From NCBI GenBank assembly GCA_050011095.1, contig JBEKJU010000042.1:1-18448 (forward strand): DNA of 18,448 nucleotides. The letters run 5' to 3'. This DNA comes from JBEKJU01 sp050011095. Its GTDB lineage: Bacteria; Desulfobacterota; Syntrophorhabdia; Syntrophorhabdales; WCHB1-27. Below, piece by piece: positions 1-6,663 of this stretch. A program made the position numbers and the translations under genes. The number at the start of each line of letters is the position of its first letter. The first letter of the stretch is position 1. The notes under the pieces are model-generated. The model saw only the letters and a list, made by a program, of their open reading frames with translations. It was not told where the DNA came from and ran no database searches.

Positions 1-51
1 GGAAATCTTTTTCTCTTTGCGGAATTATTTTCCTCTCCTTATTTTCGAAAC

Positions 52-73
52 AAGGGGGTTCACGAACCCTTTA
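52..73. terminator. weak hairpin, possible terminator of an upstream gene
   Basis: GGGTT and AACCC flank a four-base CACG loop, with outer AAGGG/CCTT pairs, making a short hairpin near the left edge. The following bases (TTATCG) are not a real U-tract, so this is only a weak candidate for the end of a transcript entering from the left. The rest of 1-120 is AT-richer than the window and shows no gene I can support. Confidence 0.25.
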
Positions 74-122
74 TCGCCCTCAAAGCCTTGTCCTCCCTAT
101 ATATACGGCAATGTCTCGTTCG

Positions 123-138
123 TGGCGCGTCCTTTGCA
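123..138 (+). promoter_or_regulatory. sigma54-type -24/-12 promoter candidate upstream of the EF-hand gene
   Basis: The sequence TGGCGC, five bases, TTGCA matches the RpoN promoter consensus (TGGCAC-N5-TTGCA) with one change. The invariant GG (124-125) and GC (136-137) have the required spacing. The predicted transcript start is near 149, giving a leader of about 77 nt before the start codon at 227. RpoN promoters need an enhancer-binding activator; its site would lie mostly outside the window. The match and spacing are seen; activity is inferred. Confidence 0.6.
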
Positions 139-161
139 TTCCCTTGTGTCGTAGTGGAAGC

Positions 162-200
162 GGCTGTCCCGAAGGCCATGTCGGCTCGCCGGGACAGGCC
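162..200 (+). promoter_or_regulatory. hairpin in the 5' leader of the EF-hand gene
   Basis: CTGTCCCG (164-171) and CGGGACAG (190-197) form an eight-base-pair stem, extendable by GG/CC past one bulged G. The loop can form a small GCC/GGC inner pairing. The hairpin sits between the predicted sigma54 start (about 149) and the ribosome-binding site (216-221). It could stabilise the mRNA or modulate translation. No T-run follows, so it is not an intrinsic terminator. Confidence 0.4.
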
Positions 201-226
201 CTTATCCCACGAGTGAAGGAGACGTA

Positions 227-682
227 ATGATCCTTGGGATCACGGGTGCGGTGACCACCCCTTCGACACCTCAAGTGCGTCAGGCCCTCTTCAGGAAATT
301 TGATACCAACGGGGATGGCGTGATCGATAAACCAGAGATGCAGGCAGCCCTGGAAGCGGGCAAAAAATATGCGGCCTATCGTCAGAAAGGGAACCTCTCC
401 GCGGAGCAGGTGTTTGAAAAGTTTGATACGAACAAGGATGGTGTGATAAGTCAGGGTGAATTCGATGTAGGCCTGTCGAAGGCACAGAGCAGCACAGGTA
501 CGTCCATCAATGCGACATCGTCCGTTGTCGATTTCCTCACGGCCGTGAACGGCAGCGGGGGAACGGCCGCGTCGACCACTAATCAGGCCGGTACGATCAC
601 CAGCCTCCTCAAGAACCACCTCGCCGAATGCGGGCGATTGGCGAAGCTGCAGACCTCACAGAGCTTCACGAAGGTCGTCTAG
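227..682 (+). CDS. EF-hand calcium-binding protein, two canonical loops
   Basis: A 151-residue protein with two textbook EF-hand loops: DTNGDGVIDKPE (residues 26-37) and DTNKDGVISQGE (67-78). Both carry Asp, Asn and Asp at loop positions 1, 3 and 5, Gly at 6 and Glu at 12, so both should bind Ca2+. The loops are separated by a helical stretch as in a paired EF-hand domain. Residues about 85-151 are Ser/Thr/Ala-rich without a recognised domain. No signal peptide or membrane segment is visible, so it is probably cytoplasmic or exported by a route I cannot see. The start at 227 is supported by AAGGAG at 216-221. It is a single gene behind its own sigma54-type promoter and is not part of the B12 operon. 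The role (calcium sensor or buffer) is inferred from the motif only. Confidence 0.85.
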   Translation: MILGITGAVTTPSTPQVRQALFRKFDTNGDGVIDKPEMQAALEAGKKYAAYRQKGNLSAEQVFEKFDTNKDGVISQGEFDVGLSKAQSSTGTSINATSSVVDFLTAVNGSGGTAASTTNQAGTITSLLKNHLAECGRLAKLQTSQSFTKVV

Positions 683-742
683 CCGGGAAGCCCTCTCTCA
701 CGCAGACAAGGACGAGAAGCTCCGCACATACGAATATTGCGG

Positions 743-769
743 TTGACAACTACCCCATTATGCTATAAT
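743..769 (+). promoter_or_regulatory. housekeeping (sigma70) promoter of the cobalamin operon
   Basis: A perfect -35 TTGACA (743-748) and a perfect -10 TATAAT (764-769) are separated by 15 bp. The -10 is preceded by TG (761-762), giving an extended -10, which can offset the spacer being shorter than the optimal 17 bp. Transcription should start near 776, just upstream of the riboswitch aptamer and about 305 nt before the cobU start codon. It is the only strong promoter found ahead of the 16-gene operon. Confidence 0.8.
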
Positions 770-790
770 AGTAATAGTAAATAGAGAACA

Positions 791-980
791 GTGCGTCCAG
801 GTGCAGCGAAGCTCAATAGGGAATCCTGTGAGATTCAGGAGCGGTCCCGCCGCTGTAATCCCGATTCCGAAAGACCGGAATAGGCGCCTCTGCCAATAAT
901 GCCACTGCCTCGGGCGTTGGGGACGGGAAGGCCGGCAGAGGTCGGGAGAGCCAGAAGACCTGCCTGGAACGCGACAGGGA
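791..980 (+). ncRNA. cobalamin (adenosylcobalamin) riboswitch aptamer
   Basis: The leader carries the conserved core of the cobalamin riboswitch family: AATAGGGAATCC (814-825), GGAGCGGTCCCGCCGCTGTAA (from 838), and a B12 box GCCAGAAGACCTGCC (950-964) with one change from the common GCCAGGAGACCTGCC. TCCAGG (796-801) and CCTGGA (963-968) are complementary and can close the aptamer. A peripheral CTCTGCC/GGCAGAG pair flanks a variable arm (about 887-940). A further hairpin, GCCUUC (984-989) with GAAGGC (999-1004), follows the aptamer and is a candidate for the loop that kisses the core when ligand binds. The element controls the whole B12/cobalt operon. Known members switch genes off when adenosylcobalamin is abundant. 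Confidence 0.95.
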
Positions 981-1004
981 AATGCCTTCTCGTGGGTGGA
1001 AGGC

Positions 1005-1034
1005 GGGGATGAAGTAAACCAGGGTGCAATCCCC
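1005..1034 (+). promoter_or_regulatory. antiterminator pairing of the riboswitch expression platform
   Basis: GGGGAT (1005-1010) is an exact copy of the 3' arm of the terminator stem (GGGGAT, 1052-1057). Both can pair with ATCCCC (1029-1034), so the two structures are mutually exclusive. The upstream copy directly abuts the hairpin at 984-1004. Folding of that hairpin in the ligand-bound aptamer could therefore influence which partner ATCCCC takes. The complementarity is seen; the switching order is inferred. Confidence 0.65.
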
Positions 1035-1065
1035 CAGGGCGGTAACGCTTTGGGGATTTTTTTTT
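1029..1065 (+). terminator. intrinsic terminator of the cobalamin riboswitch
   Basis: ATCCCC (1029-1034) pairs with GGGGAT (1052-1057). After a bulged C, AGGGCG pairs with CGCTTT across a GTAA (GNRA-type) loop. Nine T's (1057-1065) follow at once. This is a classic Rho-independent terminator, placed between the B12 aptamer and the cobU ribosome-binding site (AAGGGG, 1067-1072). The ribosome-binding site lies outside the stem, which favours transcriptional over translational control. Confidence 0.9.
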
Positions 1066-1080
1066 CAAGGGGACGCGGCG

Positions 1081-1599
1081 ATGGGCAGCGTGGTATTGGT
1101 CATTGGCGGGGCGCGGAGCGGAAAGACCGCCTTCGCCCTGCGAAGGGCGTCAGAGGTGTCGGCCGGGGGCGGCAAGCTGTACATAGCCACCGCGCAGCCC
1201 CTCGACGCGGAGATGGAGGAGCGGATCGACAAACACAGGAAGGAACGGGGAAGCCTTTGGGAAACCTGTGAGGAACCGATACATCCGGGTCACGCCGTCA
1301 AGGCGGCATCCCGCACACACGCGGTTGCGGTTATAGACTGCCTGACCCTCTGGCTTTCCAATCTCCTCTGCGGAAACATGGATATTGAAAGGGCCCGGTC
1401 GGAACTAGTCGACTCGTTACAGGACCTTGGCGAATGCCACCTCTTCATCGTGTCGAACGAGGTCGGCTTGGGTTTGGTCCCGGAGAACGAGATGGCAAGG
1501 CGGTTCAGGGACGAGCAGGGCAGGCTGAACCAGCGCGTGGCGGAGTGCGCGGACGAGGTCTATCTCATGGCGGCGGGCATACCGGTGCGGATCAAGTAA
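1081..1599 (+). CDS. cobU: adenosylcobinamide kinase / adenosylcobinamide-phosphate guanylyltransferase
   Basis: A 172-residue CobU. It phosphorylates adenosylcobinamide and then transfers GMP from GTP, making AdoCbi-GDP for the final assembly step. The P-loop GGARSGKT is at residues 9-16. His52 in the IDKHRKERG segment matches the position of the guanylylated histidine of the family. The DCLTLWLSNLL motif begins near residue 86, and the C-terminal SNEVGLGLVPE and GIPVRIK motifs are typical. The length is normal. I chose ATG 1081 because an in-frame start farther upstream would put coding sequence inside the terminator stem, and AAGGGG (1067-1072) is well spaced for 1081. It is the first gene of the operon, followed by a 55-nt gap, the largest in the operon. 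Confidence 0.95.
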   Translation: MGSVVLVIGGARSGKTAFALRRASEVSAGGGKLYIATAQPLDAEMEERIDKHRKERGSLWETCEEPIHPGHAVKAASRTHAVAVIDCLTLWLSNLLCGNMDIERARSELVDSLQDLGECHLFIVSNEVGLGLVPENEMARRFRDEQGRLNQRVAECADEVYLMAAGIPVRIK

Positions 1600-1654
1600 G
1601 GGCAACCGGAACGCACCGCCCGCGGGAGCACGGTCGGGAAAGAGGGAACAGCCT

Positions 1655-3178
1655 ATGGCGGCGAAGGCGCTTATGATACAGGGCACCGGATCTGGGGCGG
1701 GCAAGAGCCTTCTCGTTGCGGGCTTATGCAGGATATTCAGGGATAAGGGGATAAGGGTCGCGCCCTTCAAGGCGCAGAACATGGCCCTCAATTCGTGCGT
1801 CACCGCGGACGGGGGGGAGATCGGGCGCGCCCAGGTGCTCCAGGCGGAGGCGGCCCGCGTGGCCCCCATCGTCGACATGAACCCCGTGCTCCTCAAGGCG
1901 TCGGGCGACATGGGATCCCAGGTAATCATCCACGGACGCCCCTTACGGCATATGCAGGCGAAGGAATACTATCGCTTCAGGGAAACGGCCTTCGATGCCG
2001 TGAAGGAGTCGTACGCCCGCCTCTCCGGGGACTTCGAGCTGATTTTCATGGAGGGGGCGGGGAGCCCCGCCGAGATCAACCTCATGGATGTCGATATCGT
2101 CAACATGGCGGCGGCGAGGCTCGCCGGGGCACCGGTGCTCCTCGTGGGTGACATCGATAAGGGCGGCGTCTTCGCCTCTCTCTACGGGACCGTGAAGCTC
2201 GTCGGGAGGGACGCGCGGCGCATCAAGGGGTTCATCATCAACAAGTTCAGGGGCGATCCGGATGTGCTCAAGCTGGGTCTCGACATGATAGAGGCGCGGA
2301 CGGGAAAGCCGGTGATAGGCGTCCTTCCCTACGTGACCGACCTCGGGCTTCCCGAGGAGGATAGCCTCGCGCTCCGGAACGGGACGATGACCACCGGAGA
2401 CGGCTCCATCAGGATCGTCGTCGTGCGGCTCAAGTATATCTCCAACTTCACGGACTTCGATCCCTTTTTCTGCGAGCCCGATGTGCAGCTCCTCTATTCC
2501 ACGAACCCGGCGGACATAGAGAACGCCGACATGGTGATCGTGCCGGGCTCGAAGAACACCGTGAAGGACCTGCTCTTTCTCATGGAGAACGGGCTTGACC
2601 GGAGCATCCGCAAGGCCCATGACAAGGGCGTCCAAATCGTGGCGATCTGCGGCGGATATCAGATGGCGGGCAGGAAGATCCGGGACCCGCATGCTGTCGA
2701 GAGCGCACACGTTGAAATCGACGGCCTCGGCCTCCTCGACATAGAGACCACCTTCGATGAGACAAAGACCACCTGCCAGGTGGAGGCGGAGGTCGTGCAC
2801 GGTTCCGCCCTCGGCCTCGATGGGGTCGAGACCGGTCAGTTGAAGGGCTATGAGATCCACATGGGGCAAAGCACGGGCGACATCGGCATCTTCGCGGTAC
2901 AACGGTCCCAAGGAAAGAAGGACGCGGATGATATTCTCGGGTCCCTGCCGGACGGTTCGGCGCGCCTTGACTGCTGGGGCACCTATCTCCACGGCATCTT
3001 CGAGAACGACGCCTTCAGGAGGGGCGTCCTGAACCGCCTGAGGCAGAAAAAGGGACTCGCCCCCATTGGCAGGACGTCGTCTTACAACGAGATGAGGGAT
3101 CAGGCCCTCGACAGGCTGGCCGATCTTCTCCGCCGCCACATCGACATGGGGTTTGTCAGGAGGGTGCTCGATCTGTGA
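1655..3178 (+). CDS. cbiP: cobyric acid synthase, glutamine-hydrolysing
   Basis: A 507-residue CbiP/CobQ that amidates the b, d, e and g side chains of adenosylcobyrinic acid a,c-diamide using glutamine and ATP. The N-terminal ATP-binding domain starts with GTGSGAGKS (residues 10-18) and the FKAQNMALNS motif. The DIDKGGVFASLYGT segment is characteristic. The C-terminal class I glutamine amidotransferase domain has nucleophile Cys332 in AICGGYQM and His446 in YLHGIFEND. The length fits the family. A purine-rich AGAGGG lies just upstream of ATG 1655. Its stop overlaps the start of cbiB. It is distinguished from the related CbiA by its size and motifs. Confidence 0.96.
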   Translation: MAAKALMIQGTGSGAGKSLLVAGLCRIFRDKGIRVAPFKAQNMALNSCVTADGGEIGRAQVLQAEAARVAPIVDMNPVLLKASGDMGSQVIIHGRPLRHMQAKEYYRFRETAFDAVKESYARLSGDFELIFMEGAGSPAEINLMDVDIVNMAAARLAGAPVLLVGDIDKGGVFASLYGTVKLVGRDARRIKGFIINKFRGDPDVLKLGLDMIEARTGKPVIGVLPYVTDLGLPEEDSLALRNGTMTTGDGSIRIVVVRLKYISNFTDFDPFFCEPDVQLLYSTNPADIENADMVIVPGSKNTVKDLLFLMENGLDRSIRKAHDKGVQIVAICGGYQMAGRKIRDPHAVESAHVEIDGLGLLDIETTFDETKTTCQVEAEVVHGSALGLDGVETGQLKGYEIHMGQSTGDIGIFAVQRSQGKKDADDILGSLPDGSARLDCWGTYLHGIFENDAFRRGVLNRLRQKKGLAPIGRTSSYNEMRDQALDRLADLLRRHIDMGFVRRVLDL

Positions 3179-4173
3179 TAGCGCCGATCTACCTCGCATG
3201 CGCGTTTTGTCTCGACCTCGCCATCGGCGATCCGCCATGGCTGCCCCATCCGGTGAGGATCATCGGGAAAGGCATCGGCGGGATGGAGACGTTTTTGAGG
3301 CGCACCTTCAAGGATGATGGCCGGGAGAGGGCGGCGGGCGTGATCCTCGTGGTCGCCATCGTGCCCGGCGCGGCTGTCGCGGCCTTTTTTATCGGCCGGC
3401 TCCTCCTCTCATTTTCCCTCCGTCCCCTCGTCGTCATCGGCGCGCTCGCCTTCATCTACCTCGTATCGACGACCCTGGCCCTGCGCGGGCTCATCAACTC
3501 GACCCGTCTCGTCATCAGGGCTGTCAGGGAAAAGAGCCTGACGGCCGCTAGGGGGTCTCTCGCGATGATCGTGGGCCGCGATACGGACAATCTCGGAGAG
3601 GAGGCGATCCTCCGCGCAACCATCGAGACCCTTGCCGAAAACCTCTCCGACGGGTTCGTCGCGCCCCTGTTCTACCTCGTCGTGGGAGGGCTGCCGGCCG
3701 CAATCGCCTACAAGGCGGTCAACACGCTCGATTCCATGGTCGGCTACAAGGACGCGCGCTACATCAGGTTCGGCTGGGCCGCGGCCCGGCTCGATGACGT
3801 GGCAAACTATATCCCCGCCCGGCTAACGGCCCTCTCCCTCACGGCCGCGGCCTTCATCTGTTCCCTCGCGGATGGCGCCTCTCAGGGACTCCGCGCCGCC
3901 CGCGACTCCTTTATGATCATGCGCCGGGACGGCAGGAACCATACGAGCCCGAACAGCGGCCTGCCGGAGGCCGCGATGGCGGGCGCCCTCGGGATCAGGC
4001 TCGGGGGCCCCTCGATATATGGCGGCGCGATCGTCGACAAGCCCTACATCGGCGACGAGAGGGGCGCAGATTACCTGCGGTCGGCCGATCGGGCGATAAC
4101 CCTTGTGGCGGCCGCCGCGTCCCTCATGGTCCTTCTGGCCCTAGCCCTCGTTACCCTCGGGAGGGTCCTATGA
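3175..4173 (+). CDS. cbiB: adenosylcobinamide-phosphate synthase, membrane protein
   Basis: A 332-residue CbiB (CobD in the Pseudomonas naming). It joins adenosylcobyric acid to (R)-1-amino-2-propanol phosphate, made by the next gene's product. The N-terminal DLAIGDPPWLPHPVRIIGK motif is diagnostic, as are DNLGEEAILRATIETLAENLSDG and the YKAVNTLDSMVGY segment. Hydrophobic stretches near residues 1-15, 55-110, 160-180, 215-230 and 305-332 fit the polytopic inner-membrane family. The start is GTG, in a GTGA overlap with the cbiP stop, and is supported by AGGAGGG at 3158-3164. Translational coupling to cbiP is likely. Confidence 0.95.
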   Translation: MIAPIYLACAFCLDLAIGDPPWLPHPVRIIGKGIGGMETFLRRTFKDDGRERAAGVILVVAIVPGAAVAAFFIGRLLLSFSLRPLVVIGALAFIYLVSTTLALRGLINSTRLVIRAVREKSLTAARGSLAMIVGRDTDNLGEEAILRATIETLAENLSDGFVAPLFYLVVGGLPAAIAYKAVNTLDSMVGYKDARYIRFGWAAARLDDVANYIPARLTALSLTAAAFICSLADGASQGLRAARDSFMIMRRDGRNHTSPNSGLPEAAMAGALGIRLGGPSIYGGAIVDKPYIGDERGADYLRSADRAITLVAAAASLMVLLALALVTLGRVL

Positions 4174-5285
4174 CCGATCACGGGGGCAACGTGTATGCGG
4201 CGTCGCGGAGGACCGGAATTCCCGTGGAGGAGATCATCGACTTCAGCGCGTCCATCAACCCCCTCGGCGTACCGGCCGAGGCCGCCCGCCTCATGAGGGG
4301 GCATATCGATTCCCTCTTCCATTACCCCGAGCCGTATTCGGAGGGACTTTCCTCCCACATCGCTGGGAGCCTCGGCATCGGGACCGATACGGTCATCTGC
4401 GGAAACGGGAGCACCGAGCTGATATATCTCATCCCCAGGGCGATCAGGCCGGAGAAGGTCCTTATGTGCGAGCCCACCTTCGGGGAATACGAAAGGGCGT
4501 GCAGAACGGGAACGGGCGGCGCATCCGAAATCGTCGGCTACCGCCTCCGGGACGAGGAGATGTTCGATCTCTCCCCGGCGGCCTTTATCAAGGCCATGAC
4601 GGGTGCGGCCGCGCCCGGCACAGGGCGACCGGAAACAGGCGGGCGGCCCCTACGGTGCGACATGGCCTTCCTCTGCAACCCGAACAACCCGACAGGGCGG
4701 CTTGTCCAGAAGAAGGATGTCCTCACGATAGCCGATGCGGCGCGGCGCCTCTCATGCTACCTCGTGGTCGACGAGGCCTTCATCGATTTCTGCCCGGCCG
4801 AATCCGTCGTCGGCGACGTCGAAGGCAACCCCTATCTGATCGTCCTCAGATCGATGACCAAGTTCTACGCCCTTTCCGGCCTCCGAATAGGATACGCCGC
4901 CTTCCATCCCTCCTTGGCGCAAAGGATAAGGGCTTGCAAGGAGCCGTGGACGGTCAACAGCCTTGCCCAGCATGCGGGGATCGCGGTCCTCGAGGACAGG
5001 GCGTATCAGGAGGCGTCGAGGGAGTTCATGGAGCGGGAAAAGCTCTTTGTGGAGGCGGGCTTCAGGAAAATGGGGATCGACTTCATCCCCTCACGGGCGA
5101 ACTACTACCTGCTCAGGCTGAGGCAGGCACCGAGGATGCCGGCCGCCCTTGAACAAAAAGGCATCCTTGTCCGGGACTGTTCGAGCTTTACCGGGCTCGA
5201 CAATACGTACATCCGGGTCGCCGTCAGGTCCAGAGCGGAAAACGAGCGGCTCCTCACGGAGATGGCAGGCATATGCGCGGACTAG
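4170..5285 (+). CDS. cobD: L-threonine-O-3-phosphate decarboxylase, PLP-dependent
   Basis: A 371-residue class I/II aminotransferase-fold protein. The HisC-like fold is clear: the N-terminal DFSASINPLGVP, the nucleotide/PLP region GNGSTELIY, the CNPNNPTG motif, DEAFIDF, and the PLP-anchoring Lys231 in RSMTKFYALSGLRIGY. The HGGNVYAASR start and the location between cbiB and cbiA support CobD rather than histidinol-phosphate aminotransferase. CobD makes (R)-1-amino-2-propanol O-2-phosphate for CbiB. The start overlaps the cbiB stop (ATGA). The threonine-phosphate source (a PduX/BluE-type kinase) is not in the window. The main uncertainty is HisC versus CobD specificity. Confidence 0.92.
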   Translation: MTDHGGNVYAASRRTGIPVEEIIDFSASINPLGVPAEAARLMRGHIDSLFHYPEPYSEGLSSHIAGSLGIGTDTVICGNGSTELIYLIPRAIRPEKVLMCEPTFGEYERACRTGTGGASEIVGYRLRDEEMFDLSPAAFIKAMTGAAAPGTGRPETGGRPLRCDMAFLCNPNNPTGRLVQKKDVLTIADAARRLSCYLVVDEAFIDFCPAESVVGDVEGNPYLIVLRSMTKFYALSGLRIGYAAFHPSLAQRIRACKEPWTVNSLAQHAGIAVLEDRAYQEASREFMEREKLFVEAGFRKMGIDFIPSRANYYLLRLRQAPRMPAALEQKGILVRDCSSFTGLDNTYIRVAVRSRAENERLLTEMAGICAD

Positions 5286-6661
5286 TCATCGGGGGCACAC
5301 ACTCGGGCTGCGGCAAGACGACGGTAACCCTCGGCGTCCTCGCCGCCCTCCGGAAAAAGGGCCACATCGTGCAGCCCTTCAAGGCGGGGCCCGATTTCAT
5401 CGACTCGGGGCTCCACCGGATCGCCGCCGGGAGGGTATCGCGGAACCTGGACCTCTGGATGTGCGGGGCGGCCTACGTGAAGGAGAGTTTTCACCGGAAT
5501 GGATCGGACGCCGACATCGCGGTCGTCGAGGGCGTGATGGGGCTATATGACGGGTACCTGAGCACGGCGGCCCTCGCGGCCGTGATCGGCGCCCCGGTGG
5601 TCCTCGTTGTCGACGCCTACGGCATGGCCGAGAGCGCGGGGGCCCTGATTGCGGGATTCAGGGACTGGAGACCGGAAGGCGCGGGGCCGACCGCGGAGGT
5701 GAAAGGCGTCATCTTCAGCCGCGTCGCCTCGAACCGCCACTACGAGCGGCTCGCAGCCGGCGTGAAAGGGGTGGCCCTCCTAGGGTATCTGCCGAGGGAC
5801 GGGCGCTTCGAGATTCCCCACAGGCATCTGGGCCTTGTCGTCGCGGAGGAGGAGCCCGTCTCCTCGTCGAATCTCGACAGGCTCGCGGACGCGGTCCTTT
5901 CCTTCGTCGATATCGACGCCCTCCTGAGCCTATCCGCTTCTTGCGCCCCGCTCCCACAGTCCCAAACCGCACCCATGCAGAGGGCGGGGGCCGCGCGCGG
6001 CGACGCTATCCGGGTCGCTGTCGCATCCGACCGGGCCTTCTGTTTCTACTATCAGGATAATATCGACCTTCTCAAGGAGGCGGGGGCAGAGATCGTCTTC
6101 TTCAGCCCGCTCGCGGACAAGGGCATTCCCGAAGGCGCCGATGCGGTCTATATAGGTGGGGGCTACCCCGAACTCCACGGCGAGGCCCTCTCACAGAACA
6201 TCCCCATGCGGAGGGCAATCGGCGAATGGGCCGATTCAGACCGGCCGCTCTATGCCGAGTGCGGCGGCCTGATGTACCTCTCGCGGACCATCTGCGACTT
6301 TCAGGACCATGCCTTCCCGATGACGGGCGTCTTTCCCTTTGAGACGATGATGGGGAAGGAAAGGGCCCACCTCGGGTACCGGGAGGTTTCGCTCGCCCGT
6401 GACTGTATCCTCGGCCGAAAAGGGGAGCGCGCGCGGGGTCATGAGTTTCGCTATTCGGAGATAGCGGAGGCCCCGGAGACGGGCGGGTCGTATCGCCCCG
6501 AACGGGTCTACGCGGTCACGGACGGATCGGGCGCCGACCTGGCCCCCGAGGGATACCAATACAGGAATACCCTCGGAAGCTACATCCACGTCCATTTCGG
6601 CAGCAATCCCGCGGTTGCGCAAGGTTTCATCGATTTTGTGAAGAAAGGAGCGGCTCGATAA
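5273..6661 (+). CDS. cbiA: cobyrinic acid a,c-diamide synthase, glutamine-hydrolysing
   Basis: A 462-residue CbiA that amidates the a and c carboxylates of cobyrinic acid with glutamine and ATP. The N-terminal P-loop is GGTHSGCGKTT (about residues 7-17), followed by PFKAGPDFIDSGLH. VVEGVMGLYDG is the family's Walker B-region motif. The C-terminal amidotransferase domain has nucleophile Cys330 in YAECGGLMYLS, and His439/His441 in YIHVHF. There is a 13-nt overlap with the end of cobD. The length is normal and all key residues are visible. Confidence 0.96.
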   Translation: MRGLVIGGTHSGCGKTTVTLGVLAALRKKGHIVQPFKAGPDFIDSGLHRIAAGRVSRNLDLWMCGAAYVKESFHRNGSDADIAVVEGVMGLYDGYLSTAALAAVIGAPVVLVVDAYGMAESAGALIAGFRDWRPEGAGPTAEVKGVIFSRVASNRHYERLAAGVKGVALLGYLPRDGRFEIPHRHLGLVVAEEEPVSSSNLDRLADAVLSFVDIDALLSLSASCAPLPQSQTAPMQRAGAARGDAIRVAVASDRAFCFYYQDNIDLLKEAGAEIVFFSPLADKGIPEGADAVYIGGGYPELHGEALSQNIPMRRAIGEWADSDRPLYAECGGLMYLSRTICDFQDHAFPMTGVFPFETMMGKERAHLGYREVSLARDCILGRKGERARGHEFRYSEIAEAPETGGSYRPERVYAVTDGSGADLAPEGYQYRNTLGSYIHVHFGSNPAVAQGFIDFVKKGAAR

Positions 6662-6663
6662 CC

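Noticed and set aside
80..619. Long minus-strand open frame over the EF-hand gene
   Set aside because: It mirrors the EF-hand coding region, has no recognisable domain, and would cover the sigma54-type promoter and leader. The plus-strand protein has two exact EF-hand loops.
1024..1080. Upstream in-frame start for cobU
   Set aside because: The extra residues would be encoded by the riboswitch terminator stem and T-run. ATG 1081 has a proper ribosome-binding site and starts at the normal CobU N-terminus.
1943..3238. 431-codon minus-strand open frame opposite cbiP
   Set aside because: High GC with strong third-position bias produces long antisense frames. The translation is Arg/His/Asp-rich with no domain, while cbiP on the plus strand is complete.
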